Shown here: positions 10,101 to 21,240 of the stretch, in pieces
Layout: each line of letters begins with the position of its first letter
How positions within the stretch are numbered: position 1 is the first letter of the stretch
Source of the DNA: Gautieria morchelliformis
Taxonomy: Eukaryota; Basidiomycota; Agaricomycetes; Gomphales; Gomphaceae
Assembly (NCBI GenBank): GCA_015179125.1
Contig: WHVA01000280.1
Coordinates: 82,601 to 146,600 of the forward strand
DNA length: 64,000 nt
Reading direction: 5' to 3'
Notes under the pieces: model-generated
What the model was told of the DNA's origin: nothing
Database searches by the model: none
What the model saw: only the letters and a program-made list of their open reading frames with translations
Program-made: the position numbers and the translations under genes

Positions 10101-11151
10101 AGACAAGATAAGGATCAATCGAAGTCATATCAGTATATGTGGACGACTTGGACTATTTGCTGACTCCAAAGGAGGGATGATTAGCTCAAGGGGGAGCTTC
10201 ATGGAAATTCCCTTTAACAGATTTAGGAGAAATGAAGAAAATCTTGGGAATTAGAGTTGAGAGGAATAGGGATGAGGGAACACTGATCATGTCACAAGGC
10301 ATTACATCGACATCATACTCGATCGATTCAACATGACACAGCACATTCCGTATCTACACCTCTGCATAAAATGATCAAACTCACGACACCCATGGACTCA
10401 ACAGGTCCAACCGCCGAAGTACCCTATGCCAAGCGAATCGGATCACTCATGTATGCAGCACTCAGCACGCGACCTGATTTGGCTTTTACCGTACAACACT
10501 TGAGCCAATTCACTACTACTTACGGAACCGAGCACTGGACGGCGATCAAGCACGCGCTCAGGTACCTCAAGGGTCACGTGACGACGGCATAATCTTCCGA
10601 CGAGACGCTGGTCTCGACCTCGAAATATTTGTTGACTCGGACTATGCTAATAGAAACGACGCACTGTCTATTAGTGGGTATGTAGCTATACTAGGAGGGG
10701 AACCATTGCATGGAGCTCGAAGAAGCAGCGAACGATCGCGCTATCTACCACGGAGGCCGAATACATGGCACTTACCGAGGGCGCCAAGCAATTAATCTGG
10801 CTGAGGCGTTTTATCGAGGAACTAGGAATCAATCAAACCCAGCCCACGTCACTTCGATCAGACAACCTAGGCGCCATTACACTATCGCATGACGCAACGT
10901 ATCATGCGCGTACCAAACACATCAATGTCGCATATCATTTCATCTGTGAGAAAGTGGCCTCTCACGAGGCATCACTTATGTACGTACCGACGAAGGAGAA
11001 CGTAGCGGACATATTTACAAAGGGACTAGACATGCATCAACATAGGTATCTATTAGGGAAATTAGGATTTTACCAAAGGGACTTCTCGCTGAGGGGGAGT
11101 GTTAGTAATCGGGACGATGACACCGCCAAGGCAGAGCCGGCACGCACTTAG
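7139..11151 (+). pseudogene. Copia gag-pol polyprotein (copy A), frameshifted
   Basis: An intact 889-codon frame at 7139-9808 carries the Gag N-terminus (YKIDPLNGDNYAAWRRRLEW), a CCHC knuckle (CRNCGKKGHYVKDC), protease (WLADSAATTHIARS, with DSA where many have DTG or DSG), GAG-pre-integrase (CKACIQGKRHVEPFP) and integrase (SDVWGP, RSDNGGEYVN, SPAQNGIAERLNRTL), then the start of RVT_2. At about 9789 one G is missing compared with copy B (CCAGGATGG versus CCAGGGATGG), shifting the frame. RT continues in other frames: DVKGAYLNSTIDEEIYM, LYGLKQSG, and YVDD around 10135-10150. RNase H follows at about 10765-11090 (WLRRFIEELG, RTKHINVAYHF). The reading frame crosses the polypurine tract and stops 52 nt inside the 3' LTR. 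Confidence 0.9.
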
Positions 11152-11323
11152 CCGGAGGTTTGAGATCGCTCTCGATCCCCGGGTTGCTGGTACACCGGCA
11201 CCGCATCGGCACAGCAGCTCGAAGAGATTGGTAATACAATGGACATCATATTTTGTATATAAGGCAGAACGATCTACTTGAGATCGTAGTATAACAAGTC
11301 TATTATATCTCCTTCGTTCCACA
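11100..11323 (+). repeat. 3' LTR of copia copy A
   Basis: TGTTAGTAATCGGG to CGTTCCACA, 224 bp, preceded by the polypurine tract GAGGGGGAG at 11091-11099. The end of the pol frame overlaps its first 52 nt. It carries a TATA-like TATATAAGG. Confidence 0.93.
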
Positions 11324-12163
11324 GGTGACCCCGACGTGAACGGGGTCACGTGCAACTAGTGCCTTGGGTCGGGCTCGGCTGGAGGGGCTTGGGCTCGTCG
11401 AATTGTCGACCCGCCCTGGATGTCGGCTCGGGCCACGTTATTAAACATACGACGATCGGGTTGAGCATAAAGCGTGACACGTGATATATTCAGGCGCGCT
11501 GCGAGTCGACGCAAGTCAGGCGAAGTGACTTTGAGGTCAGCTGATTAGGGGCTTTCAGTCCCGAGCTGAGAAGCAGCTTCTGGCTGCTAGAAGCTGCTTG
11601 TTGGAAAAGCTGCCCCAGGGGTAGCTTCTAGCAGCGAGAAGCTGTTGGTCGCAAGCGCCCAAAGCTGCTTGTTCGGCATTCGGCAGCCAGCACATCTGTC
11701 ACGCCGCCTGCACCCACCCACAATGTGACTCAAGGTGACAAGCGCGTCGTGTCATCACACTAACATTCACTGCGTTTAGAGCGGTAATATTTGAAAATGG
11801 AACGTTGCCAGATGTCCCTGGGCAGTACACCTATTCGGGCAACAACAGATAGACTGTATATTGCGACCTTAGAATACTCTGAGTAGATAATATATACCGC
11901 CCTTTTCAACTGTACGAACAGCCCCGGAATCTGGATTCCCGGGCAGACCCGTAAGTGTGCCCATGCGGGTCTAACCTCGCATCTGAATAGTCAACCTCGC
12001 GAGGGTATCGGGATTCCCGATGTTGGCGCAGTAGTCTAGATAGATACTAGGACGAGTTCAGTGTAAGCTAATAGTGTGCCTCGATGTCAGTCGATTGATC
12101 ACTGTAAGACAGCGTGCTCTTTCTTATAAGTCTGCGCAACCCCAACTCGACCAGTACTGTAAC
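11324..12163. other. Intergenic, short inverted motifs only
   Basis: No gene recognised. A perfect 8-bp hairpin (GTGACCCC/GGGGTCAC) lies at 11325-11349. A cluster of alternating AGCAGCTTCT and AGAAGCTGCT motifs lies at about 11565-11675. The stretch before 12164 may hold the promoter of the GST gene. Confidence 0.4.
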
Positions 12164-13093
12164 ATGTCTTCCGACAGTATCATCACACTATATGATGTAC
12201 CTTCAGACTTTAGTGGCAAAGCATGGAGTTCCAACGGTAGCGAGCAGTCCGAGTCAAGGGTCAGTGCAACTTATGAAATTAAACCAGATATGCGCTCAAC
12301 TACAAAGGAGCACCCTACAAGACCGTCTGGATCGAATATCCTGAAATAGAGCCCACCATGCGCAGTATAGGTGCTGCGCCGACCAAGAAAAAACCTGATG
12401 GGAGCCCTTGGTATACCATCCCGGTGATTGTAGATCCATCCCGCACTGCAACTTCCGGCGGCCCTACAGTCGTCTCAGACTCCTTCCACATCGCTGAATA
12501 TCTCGACGAGACCTACTCGACCCCATCCACGGGCCCCCTGTTTCCCCCGGGGACGAAGGCATTGCAACAGCTGTTCTATGACCACTTCTTTACAAATGTC
12601 TTGTTGCAAAGCGTCCCCATGGCGCTGCCGGAGGTGATCAAGCACTTGAACTAGTCGTCTGTGAGTGGTATTATTATCGCAGCAATATTGGGATAGGCTT
12701 CCTTGACTGTCATTAAAGGTATTGGAGACTCACCTGCGAACCTATTGTCGGCGGGAAACTTGAAGACGTCTGCTCTAAAGGCTCTGAGAAGTGGAATGGG
12801 GTGCGGGATGATTTAGAAACAGGCTTGTGGATTGTTTGCGATTCGTAGCCTGTGATCTTACCTTTCAGCGTCTAGCGTTCGGTGTTCTCGCAGCATTGCT
12901 GGATAAGAATGGAAAGGATGGGAACACGCTCGCTACGGGAACGCATCCGACATTCTCGGACTTTGTCATTGCCGCGTTCCTGGAAGCGTACTTCCTCCTT
13001 TTTCCCGAGAAATGGCAGAGAATACGCACTTGGAATGATGGAAGATGGGAGCGACTGAGGGATGTGTGTGCGAAGTGGAGGAGCGTACACTAA
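12164..13093 (+). pseudogene. Fungal glutathione S-transferase, decayed
   Basis: A cytosolic GST-like gene of the fungal type. The N-terminal thioredoxin-fold part reads MSSDSIITLYDVPSDFSGKA from 12164. After a disrupted stretch at 12230-12310 (likely intron plus a one-base shift), LNYKGAPYKTVWIEYPEI continues, then GSPWYTIPVIVD and DSFHIAEYLDET, all typical of the GST N-domain. The helical C-domain is at 12720-13093 (VLAALLDKNGKDGN, HPTFSDFVIAAFLEAYFLLF, WNDGRWERLRDVCAKWRSVH, TAA). An in-frame TAG at 12652-12654 interrupts the middle, and no clean splicing pattern removes both defects. The enzyme would conjugate glutathione to electrophiles, but this copy is probably dead. Confidence 0.72.
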
Positions 13094-13480
13094 GAAGATG
13101 AAATTAGGCTCGCTAGTCACAACTAGTACGAAGGATCTATTGTGCTGGATTACACAACTGAAGTTGTCGTTCGACATTTCCCATTCCAATCTTCTCCATT
13201 GCTGGCAGATCCGGGGTTCAGGTTGTATCTCCGTAAACTTCGGTTAACTCTTCCGTGGAAGAGGTTCGGAGCAAAGGAGTACCTTGGATCCGGTGGAATT
13301 AGGTCTGGCGCGTATAGTCCTGCTGTACAAAGTATTCGAAACTAATGCCAAAACGTACCTACCCCGCTTCATTCGGGGTGCGCAGCCGCCGGCCCTTGTG
13401 AGTTCTAAAAGCGGCAGTGGCCCGTAAGCTCAACGAGCGTTTCACAAGAATACGAGGTACCGACATAAGAAATGTAATCT

Positions 13481-13783
13481 TTACTCTCTCACGCTTTGTA
13501 CTCTTTCTACTGTTGCTCTAGGAAATCCAACAATAGAATGTGTCAATCCCAGCAACCGAGAGGAGAAGACACACCGCAGTGAATCATCAAAATCCTCCAG
13601 CGCGTTTTCAAATATCTTCTCCTTCTCAGACAGCTCCAGGAAAGCATTCAGCTTCCGTAGCCGGTCGTACTGGTCTAGCATGCCAGTGTGAAGAGCTGCT
13701 TCGGCGTTAGCAGGGTCGGTGGATTGATTAACCATACAAGATATATTCATAAGGCAGTAAGGGATAGATTCATACCGAAGCAA
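13481..13783 (-). CDS. Hypothetical protein, possible 3' exon
   Basis: A 100-codon minus-strand frame with no family I recognise. The part downstream of a possible 3' splice site (GCCGAAG near 13705, with a TGCTAAC branch-like motif before it) reads as a plausible helical segment (DQYDRLRKLNAFLELSEKEK). The first 30 codons may be intron. It ends before the TIR element at 13832. Confidence 0.25.
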   Translation of the reverse strand: MLRYESIPYCLMNISCMVNQSTDPANAEAALHTGMLDQYDRLRKLNAFLELSEKEKIFENALEDFDDSLRCVFSSRLLGLTHSIVGFPRATVERVQSVRE

Positions 13784-13831
13784 TACTGGTATAGTTAGCC
13801 AACATCAGTCCGGGGAGCCAGGGAATGAAGG

Positions 13832-15222
13832 CATCGGCGAAACCGGAAAAAACTTATAAGCACCTTATAACGGTTTATAAGCTATGTAATATATGTCAGG
13901 TATATAATTATTATATATGACCTTACGAGGCCTCGTAGACCACTCTTGTTTCACACAAGGTTATATAATCCCTCGGGAAGCACGGATAAGGCTTTACAGG
14001 TCCTGTAAGGCTTACCGCCGCTGAGATATACTTATAAGCTTGGCTATCCACTACTTTCTCTGGGAGGCATTGCGGATCAAAATAGGCCTTACACTCGGTT
14101 GTAAGTATGGTGTAAGTTGTTTGCAAGACATACGGTATTTGTATAATCAACATGGCTATTAATAAAATACACGGATGTGCGGTATGGGAGAGCGTGATGT
14201 AAGGCAACCAAAGGCAAGTGATACAAAGACCAATGGCGGCAGCCATGTGGCGGGTTGAAGAGAGCCATCATAGCCAGAGAAAGTGGACAGAGCAGAGCAT
14301 ATGAGAGTGATGGGATGAAGAGTGTAGTGACAATGAGCATCAGATGGATGAAGGGAGAAATTTGGATGCATACTGCGAGAACGGCGAGGTCGTTGAGAGA
14401 CGCACCTAATTCAACTATGCACGTGCACTCCGATCCCACCAGTAACAAACGTGATGTTTGGCATTGGTGGGGTCGGAGTGCTCGACGCTAGGCAATGAAG
14501 ACGAGGAAGGGAGGGGCAGAGGTGGGGCAGACAATGTGGTGGCCGAGCAGGCATATGTGGGTAGTGTAGTGGTGGCTAGGAGGCAACGGCAGGTGGGCTA
14601 AACTCATCAACAAGTGTATATATACGGTGTGTCTCACGTGACTCTTGAACATCGCCGACAACAATATCGGGGGACCAAAAATAGCTGTAAGTCAGGATAT
14701 TCAGTCGGATTTATACCAGTATCAATGCTTACTAAGACCATATTGTGGATGTGTCGCGCCGATCGCACCTGACTGCGATGAAAAGGCCGAAAAAGGTGAG
14801 GAAGAGTCTGAAGCCGAATCAAGCAGCAAGGCCGAAGTTGGAGAAGAAGATGGGGGAGACGAGGAGGAAGACGAGGATGGTGATGGTGATGAGGGAGGTG
14901 AGGGAGAAGGCCATGACTCTGCAGCATGAGCCTCTTCAAGTTGCCACTGGGAATAAGCGGCGAGGGTACTTCATCATTGTAAGTGGGATAAAGGCTAAAC
15001 ACGTACTTAAAAGGGGTCCACAATGCTTAATGTTGATTTGTGGGCCTGTGGAATGATTATGATATACTACAAGGAGCCTCAAGTATTACCTGAGGATTGT
15101 AGGGGTATGTAACGCCTGCAACACCTTGTACGGCCCTTACAAGCGTGTATGAGGCGCTGGCATGATTACAAAATCGGCAAGCGCTTATACGGTGGTATTA
15201 TCGAATTCCGGTTTCGCCGATG
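13832..15222. mobile_element. Non-autonomous TIR element, 1,391 bp
   Basis: A perfect 17-bp terminal inverted repeat, CATCGGCGAAACCGGAA, lies at 13832-13848 with its exact complement at 15206-15222. Subterminal regions on both sides hold repeated TATAAGC and GTAAGG/CTTAC motifs, several of them small palindromes (CTTATAAG, TACGAGGCCTCGTA, ACAGGTCCTGT). No transposase is visible. The only notable frame (14645-14929) is a Glu/Asp/Gly-rich low-complexity ORF. No exact target duplication is visible next to the ends. The family is unassigned. Confidence 0.75.
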
Positions 15223-15640
15223 GGAGGCGAGCTGGCGTTCGCGGATGCGAAGGAGGGATTGGTAGACCTTGGGGTAGAATTAAGGGCAGGTGAGGGCTGA
15301 AAGGAGAGACAGACAAGAGGAGAGCGTTCTAAGTAGTAAGCGGAATGATGACAAGTCGAAAGCTGGCCGAAACTATCCGAAGCAGTTCATAGACAATCTC
15401 GGCCCGCAACAACGCTACTAGTGCACCAGCCCGCAACTCCGGTTTGACGAACAAGTTCATTAGAGTGTTTCATGCTTGTACTTTCATGGCAGTTCCTGAA
15501 GAAGCACCAGAAACATGAATTGCAAGCGCCGTCGGTCTTTACAACATTTTGGCAATGAGCAGTGTTTGCTGATGTGGGTCCATGTGGATATAATGGCTTC
15601 TCTGCAATGCAGGCGGCAACGCTGCGCTCTCTACGACACT

Positions 15641-16478
15641 ATGGCTGCAGCTCTGGGATTATCAGGTAAGTCGCCTATCAGAGCCTTTGGTAGGATGCTA
15701 ACCACTCAATCAGCGAGTGTCATTGCAGTTCTCGAGCTCACTGCAGCGACTATCAGTGCATGCCTCAGGCCCTCAGCTATGGAAGTGGCGTCAAGAATGC
15801 ATCGAAGGACAAGAGAATCATTATTGATCAGCTGTTTGGACTCCAAAAAGTACTTGAGAGTATTCGTCGACTAGTAGAAGACGACGAGACAGCAGCATCC
15901 TCCCGATTACCGGCTTTGAATGAGCTACTTCTTCGTTGCGGTAGCGAACTGGAGAGTCTCAATACGACCCTGGAAAGGGACCTTTGACGCAAAGGCCAAA
16001 TGCACCCATTGATCTGGCCCCTAAAGGAGAGCGAGGTGCACAAGACTCTTGACAAGCTAAGCAAGCTCCAAGACTTGTTGACTACGAGCATGGACGTAGA
16101 TCAGACGTACGTTCCGCCCGCTACCTTCAAGCCGCTGATCATCATTTAGACAGTCGCTTGACCCTGAAGATAGATAGTGGTGTTGAATCCTTGCAGGAAC
16201 AGACTGCTGAGATAAGCCAGTGGAACAGGCCAAATTGCGTAAGCCGCATGTCGCCAGTGCCTCCTACGGCGGGATGTCGTTTCTGACGGCCTCGTTATGT
16301 AGAAGAACATCGTCAGAAGATCCAGAAGATCTATGAATGGCTGGCGGCTCCTGATCAGGCATCAAAACATAGAAATGCCCGTAACATGCGCCAAGCGATG
16401 ACCGGTTCATGGTTCATAGAGGGAGAACAATTCCGAGAATGGCGAGAGACCCCTCATTGGTTCCTTTGGCTCCACGGT
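15641..16478 (+). pseudogene. STAND/NLR receptor N-terminal region, truncated
   Basis: This matches the N-terminal helical domain that precedes NACHT domains in Agaricomycete STAND proteins. The start MAAALGLS (15641) splices across 15665-15710 to ASVIAVLELTAATISACL. Then come YGSGVKNASKDKRIIIDQLF, LQKVLESIRRLVEDDE and, after an in-frame TGA at about 15986, WPLKESEVHKTLDKLSKLQD. From 16300 the frame reads QKIYEWLAAPDQASKHRN and TGSWFIEGEQFREW, ending FLWLHGI at about 16476. In relatives this leads straight into the NACHT P-loop (GxPGxGKT). Here the sequence switches to GT17 coding DNA at that point. It is non-functional as a receptor. Confidence 0.7.
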
Positions 16479-16479
16479 A

Positions 16480-17382
16480 TACGTGCGTCAGCTAATCTGG
16501 GGGTCGCAGGCGCAGACGCGCCCGCTCGTCGTCCTCTCGGAAGTGAACGAGATCCCGGCCGCGCATACCCTGCGGCTGATTAAGGCGTGCGCGGCGCCGT
16601 CGCCGCTGCACCTCCAGATGCGCAACTACATCTACTCGTTCGAGTGGCCGTACGGCTGGGGGAGCTGGCGCGCGCAGATACACGAGTGGGGCGCCCGCGA
16701 GTTTTACATGCACTCGAAGGCGACGGACGTCGTGTTGGCGGATACGGGGTGGCATTGCAGGTGCCGCATCTCTCATGGATGGCTGCGACTGCGACTGCGT
16801 GCGCCGCCGGTGGCTGACGTTGACGTTGACGGGCGCTGCAGTTATTGTTTCAGGTATATCCACGAGTTCGTGACGAAAATTCAAGGTGCGGGTTTTCAAT
16901 TCCCGGTGGTGACTTTGGCTGGCATTCAATCAATGTACTTATGTGTGGTTTGCGCGTAGGTTTCTCACACGCCGATCGTATCGGGGGAGATCGGTCCCTT
17001 CTCTCTCCAGCGAGGATTCAGAAGGTGATATGTGAGGGTACGGATATATTTAACATGTTGCCTGAGGTTCGTCATTACTCCCATTCTACGCACTCAATAC
17101 TCATTCATCATCTCGACCTTCAGGCATATTCCGTACGTCCCGCCAAATATTCACTTAACGTCCTCGACCCAACTGACCCCGCCAACCGATTATCCAGTAC
17201 AAAGACATGTTCTCTCTGATGCCGATGCGTAAGCCCCAGCGCCACACGTTCCGAGATCCGTCTATATAACCAGTCTAGCAGGTCGCAGAGTGCCGTCGGC
17301 TTACAGCAGCACCTCGTACGGAACGTGGACAGGTTCAAGTTCTTCCTGCCCCGGGGGTGCCAGCGCGCGCCCGAGGACTGAA
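16480..17382 (+). pseudogene. GT17 family glycosyltransferase, 5'-truncated
   Basis: The C-terminal half of a GT17-type protein (relatives of beta-1,4-mannosyl-glycoprotein N-acetylglucosaminyltransferase; Golgi, N-glycan branching). The exons that join in frame are 16480-16760, 16842-16885, 16960-17066, 17124-17132 and 17198 onward. Motifs are LVVLSEVNEIPAAHTLRLIK (DxDE-like), YIYSFEWPYGWGSWRAQIHE, WHCSYCFRYIHEFVTKIQGF, then GGDRSLLSPARIQKVICEGT. The last part, SAVGLQQHLVRNVDRFKFLL to TGA 17380-17382, needs one more intron (about 17230-17270) whose phase does not fit, so a small indel is likely. The 5' half is missing and replaced by the receptor fragment. Typical genes are about twice this length. 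Confidence 0.72.
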
Positions 17383-18200
17383 TCGCTTTACCGTGCGTAA
17401 AGGGTTCGGGTCCGGGTTCGTTGTTCGTCGTCGCACATTTTTATGCCCGCAACGACTCGCCTTTGGTCACGTGCGAGTCAGGTGTAGTGCGTTATTCGCT
17501 AGGGCCTCTTTCGCGCACCTCTGTTCCAGCGCAGTAAATACCAGCTTTGCGCCCCTCGTCCTCTGTGACGGCAGCTGCGGCACAGTCCACCCGTATATAT
17601 GTCCCCGCGGGACGTACGGCGCACTCGCACGGGCCAGACAAACCCCGACAGAGGTTGGACTTACGCCAGCTGCCGTCAAAGGTGTAGAACTTTACCTCTG
17701 TATTTATGTAACTCAAGCACAGTAGGATGGATGCACGCCAGTCCTAGCCATTACTGTAACAAGATGCGGCGTAAATTCACGGAAATGGTAACTCTGAACC
17801 GAATTATGCTCACTTATGAAGCATTAGCATTTTGGATAATGCATGTAGCAGTAGCAGTGGAATTGGCAGCCGTCATCTCCTGCCAGTGCACCTGGATTAC
17901 GCCATGAGCCTCACACGTGCAGTATCAGTACGCGTCGAAAGCCCCTCTAGATAACGGGCATCAAATATATATGACAAGCATAGCCCATGGCGAGACCGTA
18001 AACAGGTGATTGTCTTGCAGATCGTCGTCGCGCTACTCGGGGCGCCGTACGGTGGAGGTGCACCGTAGTGAGAGGCGGGATATGGCGCACGTGCATCGTA
18101 CTGGGAGGCGGCGTATGGTGCCGGTTCACCGTACGTGTGAAGGCGCCATACGGTGCACCTGCGTAAGGAGTCGGTCACCGCATGTGGATATATACCGAAA
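17383..18200. other. Intergenic with short degenerate repeat
   Basis: No gene recognised. At 18030-18170 a degenerate repeat of GTACGGTG/GCGTATGGTG units would encode a Tyr/Ala/Pro-rich peptide on the minus strand (YGEPAPYAASQY, YGAPPPYGAP). It is probably a local minisatellite rather than a gene. Confidence 0.35.
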
Positions 18201-18204
18201 GCGC

Positions 18205-20290
18205 TCAGCACTCTACTTCCGACACGCCGCTCAGGGCAGAGATTGATGGGTGTGGCGTGATCGTGATCGCGTGGCGTAATGAACTCCTCGTGGCGTGATC
18301 GTGATCACGTGGCGCGTGCCTGAGCGCGGTAATGCGGCACCGCGCGCTGCCGGGAGCCAAGAATAGAAACAGGGCTGGATTCGAAGATCGGAGGAAGCGC
18401 GCGGTTCTCGGCTTGCATGCTTCGGGGCTTCTGCTTCCTAAGCTGATGCGTGCCTTGTGGCGTGGTGTGTTGACGTTCTTGGATTTGCGAGCGGTGTCGA
18501 GCCATCGGCATATAACCCGCCACAACACCCAGTCGGTGCTGTCCCCTTGCCTTGCGTCCTCTCTCCTCGAAAATCCCAACATGGCGTGGCAGCGAAATGG
18601 TCTGCGTGCTTCTGGAGACGGGCTGATCGGCAGGTTTGCCTTGCAATGCTTGCCTTCTGCTTCATAAGCGTGCCTTGTGGACTGGCCTGCGCGCTTGGCG
18701 TGAATCGAGCCTATAAGCATCAATCTGGTGCCCGATCGATCACAGAGCGATCACTTCGATCGCATGGCGGCCACGCGTCCCGAACCTGATCTGTTCCTTC
18801 GGCTTCGGGTTCCTGGCTACATCTTAAGTCAATTCCTCGCTTCTTCCCTTCTCTTGCTAACTTGGCGCTGCGGCGCTTCTGTTGTTGTCAATCGCAATTT
18901 GGCGCTGGGTGTTTCCCATAAGCGCTGGTACATCCGGAAAACCTGAAATTCTGGTTGCGGCGCCTACCAGCACGTTGCATCACGACATGTAGCCCACGTA
19001 GTTGCGCGCGTGGCTGCATTAGTGCTCAGCACTCAAACGTCCCTATGTATCATATGTTAGATACATATCTGACGCCTTTCTATCATGATGACGATGAATA
19101 CCAAACACCTGAACGACGAAATGTGGGATGGACCATAGCCCGCACTACGTCCATCTCCCCACTTGGAATGCATTCCATTTTCGAGGCCTGTGCAGGGCGC
19201 CGAGGAGTGCATGCCTGTAGTTGGGGATGTGCTTCGCGAGGCCATCCGCTGGCAGGCGTCTGCGTGCGTCTGTAGCCCTACTCCCGCCCCGCCATCCATC
19301 AGGCCCTCACCCGCCTTCTCCTTTATCTCCCCTACCTCATACATGCCTGATATAGCACTGGCATCCGTCCCTGTGCTGCTCGTACAGCCTCCTGACACCG
19401 CATATGTTGCGATGCGGCCGTGCTCTTGGCTGCTCTTGGCCAAACTCCACTTCTCAACGGGGTCGGCGCGAGGCGTGAAAGACAATTTGTAGACTCGAAC
19501 GTGAGGCGCTTCCTCATCTCCACTGTGAGTAGGTGTCAGTAACTATCTAGTGTGCATGGAGAGGAGCAAGAAGTAAAACTAAATATAAAAAAGGATGGCA
19601 GACGGCGAGAAAAATCTAGAACAGAAAGTCTGAACGTGCCTCCACAGAGCGCGCACACGAAAGGGGTTGCGCCGTAAAGCATGTCAGGAGTGGAGCTATT
19701 ACCGGCACATAGCGACAGAAAAGGCAATTAATGGAAGCACCCAGCGCCAAGTTACCAAGAGAATGAGGAAGTGACGTAAGATGTAGCCAGGAACCCGAAG
19801 CCGAAGGAGGCTCGAGACACGTGGCCGCCATGCAAGGCAGAATTCACCGAGAAATTCTAGGCGCCTTAGCTAATTATCAATGCCGCCTGACTGCCAGATA
19901 TATGGAGCATCGCATCAGTGACGTATGTGTACCGCCATTAGCTCGCAATCGTGATCGATCGGCAATCAAATGGATTGATATGCTATACCTATTTAGGCTC
20001 GATTCACGTCAAGCGCGCAGACCACTTCGCTGCCAACGCCACAAGGCACGCATCAGCTTAGGAAGCAGAAGCCCCGAAGCATGCAAGCCGAGAACCGCGC
20101 GCTTGCTCTGATCTTCGAATCCAGTCCCCTGTTTCTATTTCTCGGTCCCGGCAGCGCGCGGTGCCGCATTACCCTCAATTCGGTTGCGACTCATCACACG
20201 TGGTGATGTAACCGTTAGTACACACCGGCGAATTATGTAAGGGTCGGTATACTGATGATGGTTTACGAAGAACATTGATGGTGCTAACCT
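18205..20290 (-). mobile_element. Unnamed element bounded by inverted arms, copy 1
   Basis: Arms sharing GCGGTAATGCGGCACCGCGCG and GCTTCGGGGCTTCTGCTTCC lie at about 18326-18460 (plus) and as the complement at 19985-20265. The interior 18930-19866 is the reverse complement of 60530-61560 in copy 2. Shared blocks include the stretch around ACATATGATACATAGGGAC and one that could encode VEKWSLAKSSQEHGRIATYA on the minus strand. The two copies therefore lie in opposite orientation with the same arm layout, as expected for a TIR-type element. The left arm of this copy is truncated, and no transposase is visible. Extra inverted blocks (18767-18880 against 19735-19830) show internal rearrangement. 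Confidence 0.6.
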
Positions 20291-21017
20291 TCTGTGACAG
20301 ACATGACAGACATGCACTATACGGGCAGGCAGGACATCGACAGTGCATCGGACGTGCAACCCTCTCCTGGCTGACCGTCCATTGTGCAGAACGGTCTGCG
20401 GAGTCCTGAACCGAAGCCATCACACGCTCGCGTCCTAGTTGAACCAATGCAACGGATTCTGCATCGCCTATTGATAAGGAGTCGTAAGCGGTGGAGGGAC
20501 ATTCAAGCCATGAGAAAGCCGTAGGATGATACTGATGGAACAAAGCAAACATTGGGCTCAATTGTCGTCCGTGTGCGCTATGGTGGTGGGTGTGTGTTGA
20601 ATAGAGAAGACAATGTAAGTAATAATGATGCTCAGGGCTGTGGGCGTCGCCAGATAAGGAACCAGGATGCACTCGAGGTACGATGGTGCTATAATATGCG
20701 TGCGTTCACCCTGCATTACTTGAAGCATTCAGCACGTTGACCATGCCGACTCGCATCCAGAGCAGAACAACGCTGCTTACCACTTAGCTTGGTGGCATAC
20801 CATTCGTGCCGAAGACGGCCCCCAACGCTCGTCTCCAATTACAGCCGCATCGCATCGATGGTCAGTCTGTCATACACGCCCGCAGTGTGACCCAAGTGTC
20901 GCTGATCTCTGGTGTTAGACATGATTATCACGCTGAGCAGCACACACGTTCGCAGCACAATTTCCCATCGCGCAACGCATAGGTGGCGCTGGACAATAAC
21001 AGAACTTGGAGACGTGC
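20291..21017. other. Intergenic, nothing recognised
   Basis: About 730 bp before copia copy B. A minus-strand frame of 165 codons (20175-20672) overlaps the repeat arm on one side and has no recognisable domain, so I do not call it. Confidence 0.35.
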
Positions 21018-21240
21018 TGTAGAACGAAGGAGTTATAATAGACTGATTATTCTATGATCTACTTGAGATCATCTGCCTTTATATACAAAATACGATGTCC
21101 ATTGTATTATTAATATCTTAGAGCAGCTTTGCCGATGCGATGCCGGTGCACCGGCAACCCGGAGTTGAGAGCGTTCTCGAACTTCCGGCTAAGTGCGTGC
21201 CTGCTCTGCCTCAGCCGTATCATCGTCCCGATTACTAACA
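21018..21240 (-). repeat. 3' LTR of copia copy B
   Basis: On the minus strand it runs TGTTAGTAATCGGGACGATG to CGTTCTACA, 223 bp. The polypurine tract CTGAGGGGGAG precedes it. The pol frame stops 52 nt inside this LTR, as in copy A. Confidence 0.92.

Larger units (their letters stand above)
6837..11323 (+). mobile_element. Ty1/copia element, copy A
   Basis: A full-length LTR element: LTR, half-tRNA primer site, gag-pol, polypurine tract, LTR. The LTRs are 223 and 224 bp. The flanking 5-mers (ACATG left, GGTGA right) do not match, so there is no target-site duplication. Copies B (21018-26682, minus) and C (61922 onward, plus) belong to the same family. Several frameshifts in pol make it defective. 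Confidence 0.93.

Noticed and set aside
14645-14929. Acidic ORF (Glu/Asp/Gly runs)
   Set aside because: Low complexity within the TIR element, with no domain and no splice context.
17357-17907. Frames after the GT17 stop, both strands
   Set aside because: No recognisable domain or splice structure; probably untranslated or intergenic.
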